Positions 42,602 through 51,566 of a stretch of 64,000 nt of DNA are shown here, piece after piece. This stretch comes from Oxalobacteraceae sp. CFBP 13730. GTDB lineage: Bacteria; Pseudomonadota; Gammaproteobacteria; Burkholderiales; Burkholderiaceae_D. The notes under the pieces are model-generated. The model was not told the origin of the DNA, made no database searches, and worked only from the letters and a program-made list of their open reading frames with translations. Within the stretch, counting starts at the first letter, position 1. Each line of letters opens with the position of its first letter. Both the position numbers and the translations under genes were made by a program. The stretch lies in contig JACYUQ010000005.1 of NCBI GenBank assembly GCA_014841835.1, forward strand, positions 124,001-188,000, given 5' to 3'.

Positions 42602-43753
42602 CTAGCGCTTGATAATGCGGGCGCTCAGGGCGATCACGAGGCCTGACAACGACAGCGCGCCCAGTGCCACCATGATGCTCGAGTGCATGGCGACCCAGCC
42701 CAGCACTGGCGGCGCCAGCAGCAATCCACCGTAGCCGAGCGTGGCCACCGCCGCCACGCCGTTCCCGGCGCTCATGCCGGGGATGCGCGCGGCGGCCCCG
42801 AACAGCAGCGGCACCACGTTCGCCGCGCCCAGACCCACCAGCGCAAAACCGACCGCTGACAGCACGAAGTGCGTGCTGGCCACTGCCAGCGCCAGCCCGG
42901 CGAACATCGCCAGGCCGCCAATGACCATGATGCGCAGCGCGCCGAAGCGCACGATCAGCCGGTCGCCAGCGAAGCGGCACGCCGCCATCGCGATCGAGAA
43001 CGCCGAGAAGCCCAGCGCCGCCGATGCCGCCGTGGCGCCGGTGCGTTCTTCCATCAGCAACGCGCTCCAGTCGACCAGCGCGCCTTCGACTGCAAAGCAC
43101 AGCAGCGCCAGCAGGCCCAGGCTCAGTGCCGCGCCGCGCGGCAGCGAGAAGTGGCTGCCTGCGCCGTGGCTGGCTGCGAAGCCTATCACGCGCGGTGCAG
43201 ACAGCGCCAGCACGACCGCTGTGACCACGCCGACCATCAGTGCGCCCTGGCCATGGCCCAGACCCTGCCCGACCAGCAACCCGCCGATGCCGGCGCCAAA
43301 CAGGCCACCGAGGCTGAAGAAGCCGTGGAACGACGACATGGTCGGCAAGCCGCGCGCGCTTTCAACTTCGCTCGCGTTGGCATTCATCGCCACGTCCAGC
43401 GCGCCATTGCTGACGCCGAACAGGAACGCGGCGATGAACAGCAGCGGCAGACTCGGCGCGCCCATGATGAGGGGCGTCATCGCCGCAAACGCAAAGCCCG
43501 ACAGCAGCACCATGCGGCGTGTGCCCCAGCGCCCGGTCAGCCCGCCCATCAGCGGCATCGCCAGCAGCGCACCGGCAGCGACGGTCAGCAGCACCATGCT
43601 CAGCATGCCGGTATCGATCCCCATGCGCGCCTGTACGGTCGGCACGTGCGCGGCCCACAGACCGATGCCGGCGCCGTTGAGAAGAAACACGGTGGAGATG
43701 GCCCAGCGCGCCGCGTCGATGCTGCGCGGATTGGCGGTAGTGACAGGATTCAT
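42602..43753 (-). CDS. MFS transporter
   Basis: A 383-residue protein with 12 predicted membrane helices and MFS signatures (MGGLTGRWGTRRMVLLSGFA after helix 2, and SNGALDVAMNANASEVE). It resembles YbjJ/fucose-permease-like carriers. The substrate is unknown. It overlaps the upstream DeoR-type regulator by 4 bases, so the regulator probably responds to a related sugar or sugar phosphate. Confidence 0.88.
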   Translation of the reverse strand: MNPVTTANPRSIDAARWAISTVFLLNGAGIGLWAAHVPTVQARMGIDTGMLSMVLLTVAAGALLAMPLMGGLTGRWGTRRMVLLSGFAFAAMTPLIMGAPSLPLLFIAAFLFGVSNGALDVAMNANASEVESARGLPTMSSFHGFFSLGGLFGAGIGGLLVGQGLGHGQGALMVGVVTAVVLALSAPRVIGFAASHGAGSHFSLPRGAALSLGLLALLCFAVEGALVDWSALLMEERTGATAASAALGFSAFSIAMAACRFAGDRLIVRFGALRIMVIGGLAMFAGLALAVASTHFVLSAVGFALVGLGAANVVPLLFGAAARIPGMSAGNGVAAVATLGYGGLLLAPPVLGWVAMHSSIMVALGALSLSGLVIALSARIIKR

Positions 43754-44526
43754 GGAGCAACCTTTGTGGTCATGGTGATGTCGAGTGCTGGATGGTGCTG
43801 GCGCAGCAGGGCAATGCTGGCGGCAGGTGCGTCGTGCTCCAGCACCAGATGGTCGATCTCTACCGACGCGCCGAACAGGAACGGCGCGCTGTCGTCGAAG
43901 CGTTCGTTGAGCGCCGCGACCGCGTGGCGCGTGCTGGCGGCGAACATCGCGCGTTTGAGCACCGCTTCCTCGGGATCGGAGGCGCTCACGCCACGTGCCG
44001 GATCGAGGCCGCAGACGCCGACGAGCGCCAGATCGAGCCGCAGACGCGCCACCTCGGCCAGCGTGGCTGCGCCGACCGTCGCGCCGAGCGCAGGATGGTA
44101 AGTACCGCCCAGGAGCACGATGCGGGTACGCTGGAACGCGCCCAGTGCCAGCGCGATCTGCGGGCTGTTGGTGACGATCGTCGCGGCGCAGCCGTCGTCG
44201 AGCAGGCGCGCCAGCGCCAGGTGCGTCGAGCCGGCGTCGATCAGGACCGTGTCGTCCGGGCGGATGCAGGCGCGCAGGCCATGCGCCAGTGCGGTCTTGC
44301 GCGGCAGGTCGGTGGTCGCACGCTCGCTGAAGCTGGGCTCCGGCTGGCGCCGGATCGCGCCCCCATGCACGCGGCGCAGCAGGCCGGCCGCATCGAGTTC
44401 ACGCAGATCGCGCCGGATCGTGTCTTCCGAGGTCGCCAGGCGGGTGGCCAGTTCTGCCGCCAGTACCCTGCCCTCGCGTTCGACGGCATCGACGATGGCA
44501 TCACGCCGTTCTTCGGCAAGTTGCAT
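43750..44526 (-). CDS. DeoR/GlpR-family transcriptional repressor
   Basis: A 258-residue repressor. The N-terminal helix-turn-helix is ERRDAIVDAVEREGRVLAAE followed by LATSEDTIRRDLRELDAAGL and RRVHGGAI. The C-terminal DeoR sensor domain has VLIDAGSTHLALARLL and the GGTYHP motif. These proteins sense sugar phosphates. It is translated just before the MFS gene, and likely controls it. Confidence 0.92.
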   Translation of the reverse strand: MQLAEERRDAIVDAVEREGRVLAAELATRLATSEDTIRRDLRELDAAGLLRRVHGGAIRRQPEPSFSERATTDLPRKTALAHGLRACIRPDDTVLIDAGSTHLALARLLDDGCAATIVTNSPQIALALGAFQRTRIVLLGGTYHPALGATVGAATLAEVARLRLDLALVGVCGLDPARGVSASDPEEAVLKRAMFAASTRHAVAALNERFDDSAPFLFGASVEIDHLVLEHDAPAASIALLRQHHPALDITMTTKVAP

Positions 44527-44659
44527 GAAATTCTCCAGTAATTTGATACGTCACTGTACACAAACATGCAAGTTCACGCAATAACATGCATAAACAAGCA
44601 AAAAATGGATAGAGTGTTTTGGAGATACAAGACGGACGATCTGCGCAATACCCTGCAAC
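44527..44659 (-). promoter_or_regulatory. Upstream region of the deoR-type gene with short direct repeats
   Basis: This AT-rich stretch holds the repeated motif ACATGCA (44572-44578 region and again about 20 bases on) within a run of A/C-rich repeats. It could be the autoregulatory operator of the DeoR-type repressor; that is a guess from position. Confidence 0.35.
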
Positions 44660-44791
44660 ATGATGAAGCGTGCCATGGCAGCCTGCGTCGGTGACCTGAT
44701 GCACATCCACAAGGCAACCCGGCGTCAGGCGCTGGCAGGCAGCGCCGCCAACCGCGAGGCATCCAGACTGCTGCGCGAGATGGCAATTTAG
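44660..44791 (+). CDS. Possible 43-residue protein
   Basis: An open frame from ATGATG at 44660 to TAG at 44791 encodes a basic, helical-looking peptide starting MMKRAMAACVGDLMHIHKAT and ending REMAI. Codon choice is GC-rich like the neighbours, but no Shine-Dalgarno sequence is visible and I recognise no family. It may be a chance frame. Confidence 0.2.
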   Translation: MMKRAMAACVGDLMHIHKATRRQALAGSAANREASRLLREMAI

Positions 44792-44813
44792 GCCGCCGGC
44801 CAGGTTTCGGATT

Positions 44814-44834
44814 TATAATCGCGGAATTTTCCGC
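44814..44834 (+). promoter_or_regulatory. -10 element and palindrome before the symporter gene
   Basis: TATAAT (44814-44819) is a perfect -10 box. Immediately after it lies GCGGAATTTTCCGC (44821-44834), a perfect 6+6 inverted repeat placed where a repressor could block initiation. No good -35 is visible. Confidence 0.45.
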
Positions 44835-44867
44835 TCATAAATTTCCTGGCCTCGGAGCACCTACTGC

Positions 44868-46310
44868 ATGAACCTCACTTTGATCACCTTTGTCGTGCTG
44901 TATTTGCTCGGCACGCTGGCTCTCGGCATGTGGGCGGGCACGCGGATCAAGAACACCAGCGACTTTGCCGTCGCCGGACGCAGCCTGCCGCTGATCATGG
45001 TGATCACCACCACGTTTGCGACCTGGTTCGGCGCCGAGACGGTGATGGGCATCCCGGCCAAGTTCGTGCAGGGTGGCCTGAACGCCGTGATCGAAGATCC
45101 GTTCGGTGCCGGCATGTGCCTGGTGCTGGTGGGCCTGTTCTTCGCCACCAAACTGTATAAACTCAACCTGCTCACGATCGGCGACTACTACCGCCAGCGC
45201 TACGGCAAGGGCATCGAGATCTTCTGCTCGGTCGCGATCATCATGAGTTATCTCGGCTGGGTCGCGGCGCAGATCACGGCGCTGGGCCTCGTGTTTTCGG
45301 TCCTGACGGCAGGCGCGATGTCGCCGGCGGCCGGCATGATCGTCGGCACGCTGACGGTGCTGATCTATGTGGTGGTGGGCGGCTTCCTGGCGGTGGCGAT
45401 CACGGATTTCATCCAGATGATCGTGCTGGTCGTGGGCATGAGCGTGATCGCCTGGTTCGCGGCGGACCTGGCCGGCGGCGCCGGCAACGTGATGGCAATG
45501 GCGCAGAACGCCGACCTGTGGCGCGTGTGGCCCGAGCCGAGCTTTACCGACATCATGTTCTTCATCGCTGCGGCCGTGACGATGATGTTCGGATCGATTC
45601 CGCAGCAGGACGTGTTCCAGCGTGTGATGTCGGCCAAGGACGCCCCGACCGCGCGCACCGGCGCCGTGATCGGCGGCGTGAGCTACATCCTGTTTGCGTT
45701 TGTCCCGATGTTCATCGTGGCCGCCGCCGTGGTGGTGATGGGCAGCCAGGCGCTCGAGATCGCGCAGAACGACTACCAGCGCCTGCTGCCGACGTTCGTG
45801 ATGACCAAGATGCCGCTCGTGATGCAGATCCTGTTCTTCGGCGCCCTGCTCTCGGCGATCAAGAGCACGTCGTCGGCCACGCTGCTGGCGCCGTCGACGA
45901 GTTTTGTCGAGAACATCCTCAAGAATATCCGGCCTGGCATGACCGACCGCCAGCAGCTGCTGGCGATGCGCGTCACGATCGTGATCTTTGCCACGCTGGT
46001 GCTGCTGTATGCGATCGCGATGGAAGGCACGTCGATTTACGAGCTGGTGTCGAGCGCGTATCAGGTGCCGCTGGTGGGGGCGTTTGTGCCGCTGGTGATG
46101 GGGCTGTACTGGAAGCGCGCGACGACCCAGGGTGCGATCCTGTCGATCGCGGGCGGCTTGCTGACGTGGGTGCTGTTCTTCGAGCAGGTCACCGGGTGGG
46201 GCGTGCATTTCCCGGGGCAGCTGGCCGGGTTGATCATGGCGTTTGTCGGCATGGTCGTCGGGTCGCTGGCGCCGCAGGTGCTGGTCAATCGCCGCGAAGT
46301 GGCGGCGTAA
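44868..46310 (+). CDS. Sodium:solute symporter family protein
   Basis: A 480-residue SSS-family transporter with about 13 helices. The RIKNTSDFAVAGRSLPLIMV segment and the ALLSAIKSTSSATLLAPSTS segment match the sodium-binding and signature regions. It is convergent with a gamma-glutamylpolyamine synthetase gene. With puuD and gabD close by, the substrate may be a polyamine, GABA or a related compound; this is inference from position. Confidence 0.9.
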   Translation: MNLTLITFVVLYLLGTLALGMWAGTRIKNTSDFAVAGRSLPLIMVITTTFATWFGAETVMGIPAKFVQGGLNAVIEDPFGAGMCLVLVGLFFATKLYKLNLLTIGDYYRQRYGKGIEIFCSVAIIMSYLGWVAAQITALGLVFSVLTAGAMSPAAGMIVGTLTVLIYVVVGGFLAVAITDFIQMIVLVVGMSVIAWFAADLAGGAGNVMAMAQNADLWRVWPEPSFTDIMFFIAAAVTMMFGSIPQQDVFQRVMSAKDAPTARTGAVIGGVSYILFAFVPMFIVAAAVVVMGSQALEIAQNDYQRLLPTFVMTKMPLVMQILFFGALLSAIKSTSSATLLAPSTSFVENILKNIRPGMTDRQQLLAMRVTIVIFATLVLLYAIAMEGTSIYELVSSAYQVPLVGAFVPLVMGLYWKRATTQGAILSIAGGLLTWVLFFEQVTGWGVHFPGQLAGLIMAFVGMVVGSLAPQVLVNRREVAA

Positions 46311-46315
46311 GCTTT

Positions 46316-46356
46316 CGCTTGACGCGTGGACGGCGGCGCCGTCCACGCGTCAAGCG
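46316..46356. terminator. 19-bp perfect palindrome between convergent genes
   Basis: CGCTTGACGCGTGGACGGC (46316-46334) pairs with its exact complement (46338-46356) around a 3-base loop. It starts 6 bases after the symporter stop and ends 10 bases before the stop of the opposing gene. No T-run follows, but its location suggests a shared bidirectional terminator. Confidence 0.75.
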
Positions 46357-46365
46357 ATCGTCCGA

Positions 46366-47736
46366 TCAAACGTGCAGCAGCAAATGCTCGCGTTCCCACG
46401 GACTGATCACCCGCATGAACTCCTGATGCTCCAGGTCCTTGACCGCCGTGTAGACGTCGATGAAGCGCTCGCCCAGCACATCGCGCAGGCGGTCTTCACG
46501 GCGCAGCACCGTGATCGCTTCGGACAGCCCTTGCGGCAGATCCACCGGCATGTCGTAGGCACTGCCTTCGACCATCGCTGACGGCTCGATCGCTTCGACC
46601 ATCCCCAGATAACCGCAGGCCAGCGTGATCGCCAGCGCCAGGTACGGGTTGGCATCGGCACCGATCACGCGGTTTTCCACGCGCCGGTCTTGCGAACCCG
46701 ACACCGGCACCCGGATGCCCACGGTGCGGTTATCGATCCCCCACTGCAGATTGATCGGCGCGGCCGTATGGCGCACGATGCGGCGGTACGAGTTCACGTA
46801 CGGCGCGACGATCGCCATCGCCGATGGCATGTAGCGCTGCAGGCCGCCGATATAGTGGTGGAACAGCTCGGACGGCGCGCCATCTTCGGTGCTGAAGATG
46901 TTCTTGCCTGTCTCGCCATCGATCACGCTCTGGTGCACGTGCATCGCCGAACCCGGCTCATTCGCCATCGGCTTGGCCATGAAGGTCGCGTACATGTCGT
47001 GCTTGAGCGCTGCTTCACGCAGCGTGCGCTTGAAGTAGAACACCTTGTCGGCCAGGCCCAGCGGCTCGCCATGCTGGAAGTTGATTTCCATCTGGCCGGC
47101 ACCGATCTCGTGGATCAGCGTGTCGACGTCCAGGTTCATCAGCTCGCAGTAATCGTAGATGTCTTCGAACAGCGGATCGAACTCGTTGACCGCATCGATG
47201 CTGTAGACCTGGCGGCTGGTTTCGGCGCGGCCGCTGCGGCCGATCGGCGGCACCAGCGGCAGGTCGGGATCGATGTTCTTGGCCGTGAGGTAAAACTCGA
47301 GTTCCGGCGCCACCAGTGGCTTCCAGCCGCGCTGCTCATACAGCTTGAGCACGCGGCGCAGCACGCTGCGCGGTGCGAAGTCGACCAGGCGGCCGTCGGC
47401 GTAATAGCAGTCGTGGATCACCTGTGCGGTCGGGTCGACGGCCCACGGCACCATCGTGATGGTGGTGGGGTCGGCCTTGAGGATCATGTCGCGGTCGATG
47501 CTCGAAATGGCGCGCTCGTAGGCGTCGTCGCGTTCCGGCGTGTTGCCGGTCACGGTCATGCCCAGCACGACTTCAGGCAGGCGCATGCCGCGGTCGTCCG
47601 TGAACTTCACGCGCGGCAGGATCTTGCCACGCGCAACGCCGGTCAGATCAGGCACCAGGCATTCGATTTCGGTGACCCGCTTTGCATCGAGCCACTCGTC
47701 CATATCGGTATAACTGAAATTTTCGCGTATTGCCAT
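46366..47736 (-). CDS. puuA: Glutamine synthetase-family gamma-glutamylpolyamine synthetase
   Basis: A 456-residue glutamine-synthetase fold protein. LVAPELEFYL, GAGQMEINF, the AMHVHQSV metal-site histidines and NRTVGIRVP are present. The fold is the shorter type used for gamma-glutamylation of amines such as putrescine, not the longer GlnA type. The adjacent gene encodes the hydrolase of the same pathway, supporting a PuuA-like role. A true ammonium-assimilating enzyme is less likely but cannot be excluded. Confidence 0.82.
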   Translation of the reverse strand: MAIRENFSYTDMDEWLDAKRVTEIECLVPDLTGVARGKILPRVKFTDDRGMRLPEVVLGMTVTGNTPERDDAYERAISSIDRDMILKADPTTITMVPWAVDPTAQVIHDCYYADGRLVDFAPRSVLRRVLKLYEQRGWKPLVAPELEFYLTAKNIDPDLPLVPPIGRSGRAETSRQVYSIDAVNEFDPLFEDIYDYCELMNLDVDTLIHEIGAGQMEINFQHGEPLGLADKVFYFKRTLREAALKHDMYATFMAKPMANEPGSAMHVHQSVIDGETGKNIFSTEDGAPSELFHHYIGGLQRYMPSAMAIVAPYVNSYRRIVRHTAAPINLQWGIDNRTVGIRVPVSGSQDRRVENRVIGADANPYLALAITLACGYLGMVEAIEPSAMVEGSAYDMPVDLPQGLSEAITVLRREDRLRDVLGERFIDVYTAVKDLEHQEFMRVISPWEREHLLLHV

Positions 47737-47791
47737 TATTGCCTCATGTCGGTAATCGATTGCGCGCCCGCTTCATGCCGGGCGCGCCGGG

Positions 47792-48562
47792 TCATTTCAA
47801 CAGCGAGCCGCCACCCAGACGCTGCTCGCGGTAAGCGCGGCAGGCGTCGCCAAAGGCGCGGAACATCTTCATCGAGTACGGGTTATGCTGGATGCGCCAT
47901 TCGGGATGCCATTGCACGGCCAGCGTAAAGCCGGGCGAGGTCGACACGGTGAACGCTTCCACCAGGCCGTCTTCGGCCACCGCTTCGACCGACAGGCCCG
48001 GCGCCAGTTCATTGACGCCCTGCCCGTGCAGCGAGTTCACGGGGATCTCGTTCGCGCCAAGAATGCCTTCGAGCACGCCGCCCGGGGTGACCGTGACGTT
48101 GTGGGCGTCGCCATATTGCTCATCCATGCCGAGCTCGGCTTTTTCGCGGTGATCGAACTTGCCGACGACCGTCTGCACCGCCTGGTGCAGGCTGCCGCCG
48201 AGGGCCACGTTCATTTCCTGGAAGCCGCGGCAGATGGCGATGATCGGCACGCCGCGGCGCACCGCTTCGCGGATCAGCGGCAAGGTGGTCTGGTCGCGCG
48301 CCGGGTCTTGCGGCAGCGTTGGATCCAGCACTTCTTCCGAGTAGTAGCTGGGATGCACATTGGATGCCGAGCCGGTCAGCATGATGCCGTCGATGGTGCC
48401 GAAGATGGTGTCCAGGTCCAGCGATTCGCCGGACGATGGCAGAATCAGCGAGGCGCAATCGGCGCCCAGGGTGACGGCGTCGACATACTTGTGCTGGGCG
48501 GCGTGATACGGGTGTTCGCCAAAATCACGCGTGCATGCGGGGACGATTACGATAGGGCGCAT
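47792..48562 (-). CDS. puuD: Gamma-glutamyl-gamma-aminobutyrate hydrolase
   Basis: A 256-residue class I glutamine-amidotransferase-type peptidase. The nucleophile elbow IAICRGFQEMNVALGGSLHQ, the NSLHGQGVNELAPGL segment and the VQWHPEW His motif are all present. It releases GABA from gamma-glutamyl-GABA. AAGGA precedes the chosen ATG. It is 55 bases upstream of the puuA-like gene on the same strand. Confidence 0.93.
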   Translation of the reverse strand: MRPIVIVPACTRDFGEHPYHAAQHKYVDAVTLGADCASLILPSSGESLDLDTIFGTIDGIMLTGSASNVHPSYYSEEVLDPTLPQDPARDQTTLPLIREAVRRGVPIIAICRGFQEMNVALGGSLHQAVQTVVGKFDHREKAELGMDEQYGDAHNVTVTPGGVLEGILGANEIPVNSLHGQGVNELAPGLSVEAVAEDGLVEAFTVSTSPGFTLAVQWHPEWRIQHNPYSMKMFRAFGDACRAYREQRLGGGSLLK

Positions 48563-48813
48563 GGTGTTGTCCTTCTCTTTGAGGCGCGCGACCACAAGGC
48601 AATCAACGGGTCGGGCGCGGGGGAAATTTCATGTCAAAAGCTTAACTTCATTCGGCTGAGGCAGCCCACACGTTTCCAAAAGTCATCACAATTTCGAGAA
48701 TCTCAGTATGCAGGAATCGGGCACGGCGGCACGTTCGTTTGCAAATGGGTCTACCATGACGGCTTGCATCCGCGCCCTGCAGCCGATGCTCGACATGAAT
48801 TGACGAGGACACT

Positions 48814-50268
48814 ATGCCGAATTTGAAAGACCCTTCCCTGCTGCGCCAGCAAGCCTTTGTAGGCGGCGCCTGGTGCGACGCCGACGACGGCCAGACCATT
48901 GCCGTGACCAATCCTGCCAACGGCGAGACCGTGGCCAGCGTGCCGCATATGGGCGCTGCCGAAACCAAGCGTGCCATCGACGCGGCCAACGCCGCCTGGC
49001 CGGCGTGGCGCAAACTGCCCGCGAAAGAACGCGCCGCGATCCTGCGCAAGTGGAACGATCTGATGCTGGAAAACGCCGACGACCTGGCGCTGTTGATGAC
49101 GCTGGAACAAGGCAAGCCGCTGGCTGAGGCCAAGGGCGAAGTGGCCTACGCCGCGTCGTACTTCGAGTGGTTTGGCGAAGAAGCCAAGCGCGTGGCCGGC
49201 GAGACGCTCGCTTCGCCATGGGCCGATAAACGCATCGTCGTGACCAAGGAGCCGATCGGCGTGTGCGCCGCTATCACGCCGTGGAACTTCCCGGCCGCGA
49301 TGATCACCCGCAAGGTCGCGCCGGCGCTGGCCGCCGGTTGTCCGATCGTCTTGAAGCCGGCCGAACTCACGCCGCTGTCGGCGCTGGCGCTGGCCGTACT
49401 GGCCGAGCGCGCCGGTGTACCGAAAGGCGTGTTCAGCGTCGTGATTGGCGACTCGAAAGCCATCGGTGGCGAGATGACGGGCAATCCGCTCGTGCGCAAA
49501 CTGAGCTTCACCGGCTCGACCGCCGTGGGGCGCCTGCTGATGGAGCAATGCGCGCCGACGGTCAAGAAGATTTCCCTCGAACTGGGCGGCAATGCACCGT
49601 TCATCGTGTTCGACGATGCCGATCTGGACGCTGCGGTCGAGGGCGCGATCGCGTCGAAATTCCGCAATGCCGGGCAGACCTGCGTGTGCGCCAACCGCCT
49701 GTACGTGCAGGACGGCGTGTACGACGAATTCGCGCGCAAGCTCGCCGTGGCGGTGGGCAAACTGAAGGTGGGTGACGGCCGCGAAGAAGGCGTCACGCAA
49801 GGCCCGCTGATCGAAGAGAAAGCCGTGCGCAAGATCGAGCAGCATATCGAGGATGCGCAGGCCAAGGGCGCCAAGCTGCTCCTGGGCGGCAAACGCCACG
49901 CGCTGGGGCACAGCTTCTTCGAGCCGACGGTGCTGACTGACGTGACATCAAGCATGCTGGTGGCGCACGAAGAAACCTTCGGCCCGCTGGCGCCACTGTT
50001 CCGCTTCAAGACGGAAGACGAAGTGATTGCCATGGCCAACGACACCGAGTTCGGGCTGGCATCGTACTTCTATGCGCGCGACATCGGCCGCGTCTGGCGT
50101 GTGGCCGAGGCGATCGAAAGCGGAATGGTGGGGGTCAATACCGGCATCATCTCGACCGAGGTCGCGCCGTTCGGCGGGGTCAAGCAATCAGGCCTGGGGC
50201 GTGAAGGCTCGACCTACGGGATGGACGATTACCTGGTCGTGAAATACATCTGCATGGGCGGCATGTAA
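48814..50268 (+). CDS. gabD: Succinate-semialdehyde dehydrogenase (NAD(P)+)
   Basis: A 484-residue aldehyde dehydrogenase. The active-site Glu in LELGGNAPFIVFDDADLD and catalytic Cys in GQTCVCANRLYVQ, plus the GabD-type end (GGVKQSGLGREGSTYGMDDY), are clear. It oxidises succinate semialdehyde to succinate, the last step of GABA degradation. It is divergent from puuD across a 250-base region. Together these genes could feed putrescine or GABA carbon into the TCA cycle. Confidence 0.94.
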   Translation: MPNLKDPSLLRQQAFVGGAWCDADDGQTIAVTNPANGETVASVPHMGAAETKRAIDAANAAWPAWRKLPAKERAAILRKWNDLMLENADDLALLMTLEQGKPLAEAKGEVAYAASYFEWFGEEAKRVAGETLASPWADKRIVVTKEPIGVCAAITPWNFPAAMITRKVAPALAAGCPIVLKPAELTPLSALALAVLAERAGVPKGVFSVVIGDSKAIGGEMTGNPLVRKLSFTGSTAVGRLLMEQCAPTVKKISLELGGNAPFIVFDDADLDAAVEGAIASKFRNAGQTCVCANRLYVQDGVYDEFARKLAVAVGKLKVGDGREEGVTQGPLIEEKAVRKIEQHIEDAQAKGAKLLLGGKRHALGHSFFEPTVLTDVTSSMLVAHEETFGPLAPLFRFKTEDEVIAMANDTEFGLASYFYARDIGRVWRVAEAIESGMVGVNTGIISTEVAPFGGVKQSGLGREGSTYGMDDYLVVKYICMGGM

Positions 50269-50281
50269 GCGGCGCCGGCGA

Positions 50282-50650
50282 TCACGGTTTTTTGTACTCT
50301 TTGTACTCGTAGTACTTGCGTGCATCGCCTCGCACCAGCTCGGCCGGGTACTTCGCCCGGTTGAGCACCATCTTTTCTTCGACCGCCGCGACCAGGTCGA
50401 CGTCGAGCTTGTCGGCCAGCCGCACGAGATAGACCAGCACATCGGCCATCTCGTGCCGCACGTCGACCAGCTTATCGGCACCGAGTTCTTCGGCGCGGCC
50501 CGACTGCAGCCACTGGAAATGCTCCAGCAGCTCGGCCGCCTCGACCGTCAAGGCCGCCGCGAGGTTCTTCGGCGTGTGGAACTGATCCCAGTCCCGCTCG
50601 TCGACGAACGCGCGCACCAGCGCGCGCAGTCGCATCAAATCACTGTCCAC
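50282..50650 (-). CDS. MazG-like nucleotide pyrophosphohydrolase
   Basis: A 122-residue all-alpha protein with the MazG-type ExxE...ExxD pattern: LTVEAAELLEHFQW followed by RHEMADVLVYLVRLADKL. Such proteins hydrolyse nucleoside triphosphates to monophosphates. I chose the GTG at 50650, which gives the usual V/MDSDLMRLRALVRAF start and overlaps the carbonic anhydrase stop by 11 bases; an ATG 13 codons upstream is open. It is convergent with gabD. Confidence 0.85.
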   Translation of the reverse strand: MDSDLMRLRALVRAFVDERDWDQFHTPKNLAAALTVEAAELLEHFQWLQSGRAEELGADKLVDVRHEMADVLVYLVRLADKLDVDLVAAVEEKMVLNRAKYPAELVRGDARKYYEYKEYKKP

Positions 50651-51338
50651 GCCGCTCTTCACGCACGACGCCGCCATCGACGTAGCCATCGAGCACCCGG
50701 CGCAGCTTCGGCTCGATCTCTTCGAAGCTGCTCACGGTGATGCCCAGGTCGCGCAGCAGGCCGTCGTGCACGCCGTACACCCAGCTGTGGATGGTCAATG
50801 GCTGGCCGCGTTCCCACGCATCGCGCACGATGGTGGTGTGGGCTGTGTTCATGACCTGCTCGGCCACGTTCAGTTCGACCAGGCGGTTGGTGGCGGCGCG
50901 GCCGCTCACGTGGCCCAGGTACTTGCCGTGCTTGTCGCGTACGTCGCGCACGTGCCCGAGCCAGTTGTCGGCCAGGCCCACGCGCGCATCGGTCAGCGCC
51001 GCGTGCACGCCCGAGCAGCCGTAGTGGCCGCAGATGATGATGTGCTTGACCTTCAGCACGTCAATGGCGAACTGCAGCACACTCAGACAATTCAGATCCG
51101 AATGCACGACGACGTTGGCGATATTGCGGTGAACAAACAGTTCGCCCGGCGCCATGCCCAGCAATTCGTTGGCGGGAACGCGGCTGTCCGAGCAGCCGAT
51201 CCACAGGTATTCCGGCGCCTGCTGTTCCGACAGCGCCTTGAAGAAGTTCGGGTCCTCGGCCACCATCGTGGCGGCCCACGTGCGGTTGCGTTCGAACAGC
51301 TCTGCCGCGGTCAATCCCTTGGTCTTGTATTTGTCCAT
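50640..51338 (-). CDS. can: Beta-class carbonic anhydrase
   Basis: A 232-residue enzyme that interconverts CO2 and bicarbonate. Zinc ligands are visible: Cys in IGCSDSRVPANELL with the catalytic Asp/Arg pair, then His and Cys in CGHYGCSGVHAAL. NIANVVVHSDLNCLSVLQFA is a family block. AAGGA lies before the chosen ATG. The gene overlaps the MazG-like gene. Confidence 0.95.
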   Translation of the reverse strand: MDKYKTKGLTAAELFERNRTWAATMVAEDPNFFKALSEQQAPEYLWIGCSDSRVPANELLGMAPGELFVHRNIANVVVHSDLNCLSVLQFAIDVLKVKHIIICGHYGCSGVHAALTDARVGLADNWLGHVRDVRDKHGKYLGHVSGRAATNRLVELNVAEQVMNTAHTTIVRDAWERGQPLTIHSWVYGVHDGLLRDLGITVSSFEEIEPKLRRVLDGYVDGGVVREERRGQ

Positions 51339-51520
51339 ATTGGTTCCTTGTGCTTGTTGCCGTCCCAAAAGGGGCGTTGCCAGGCCTGTTCTGGAGCAGG
51401 CTTGCATGGCGGGTAGGTCTCGAAACAGGGGGAGTATAACCGTGTTGGCGGACACCGTCGTCAATACGGCAGCGACCAGCCTGACACGCCAGGCGTTGGC
51501 AAGATACCAACCGCGTGGAC

Positions 51521-51557
51521 AAAAAAAACCGCTGAAGGCTTGGCGCCGTTCAGCGGT
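51521..51557 (-). terminator. Rho-independent terminator after dnaJ
   Basis: ACCGCTGAA and TTCAGCGGT form a 9-bp stem, followed on the minus strand by eight T residues. It ends 10 bases past the dnaJ stop. Confidence 0.9.
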
Positions 51558-51566
51558 AATTGGAAC

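Noticed and set aside
46366..47736. Housekeeping glutamine synthetase glnA
   Set aside because: Sequence type and pairing with puuD favour a gamma-glutamylpolyamine synthetase; no glnL/glnG genes follow.
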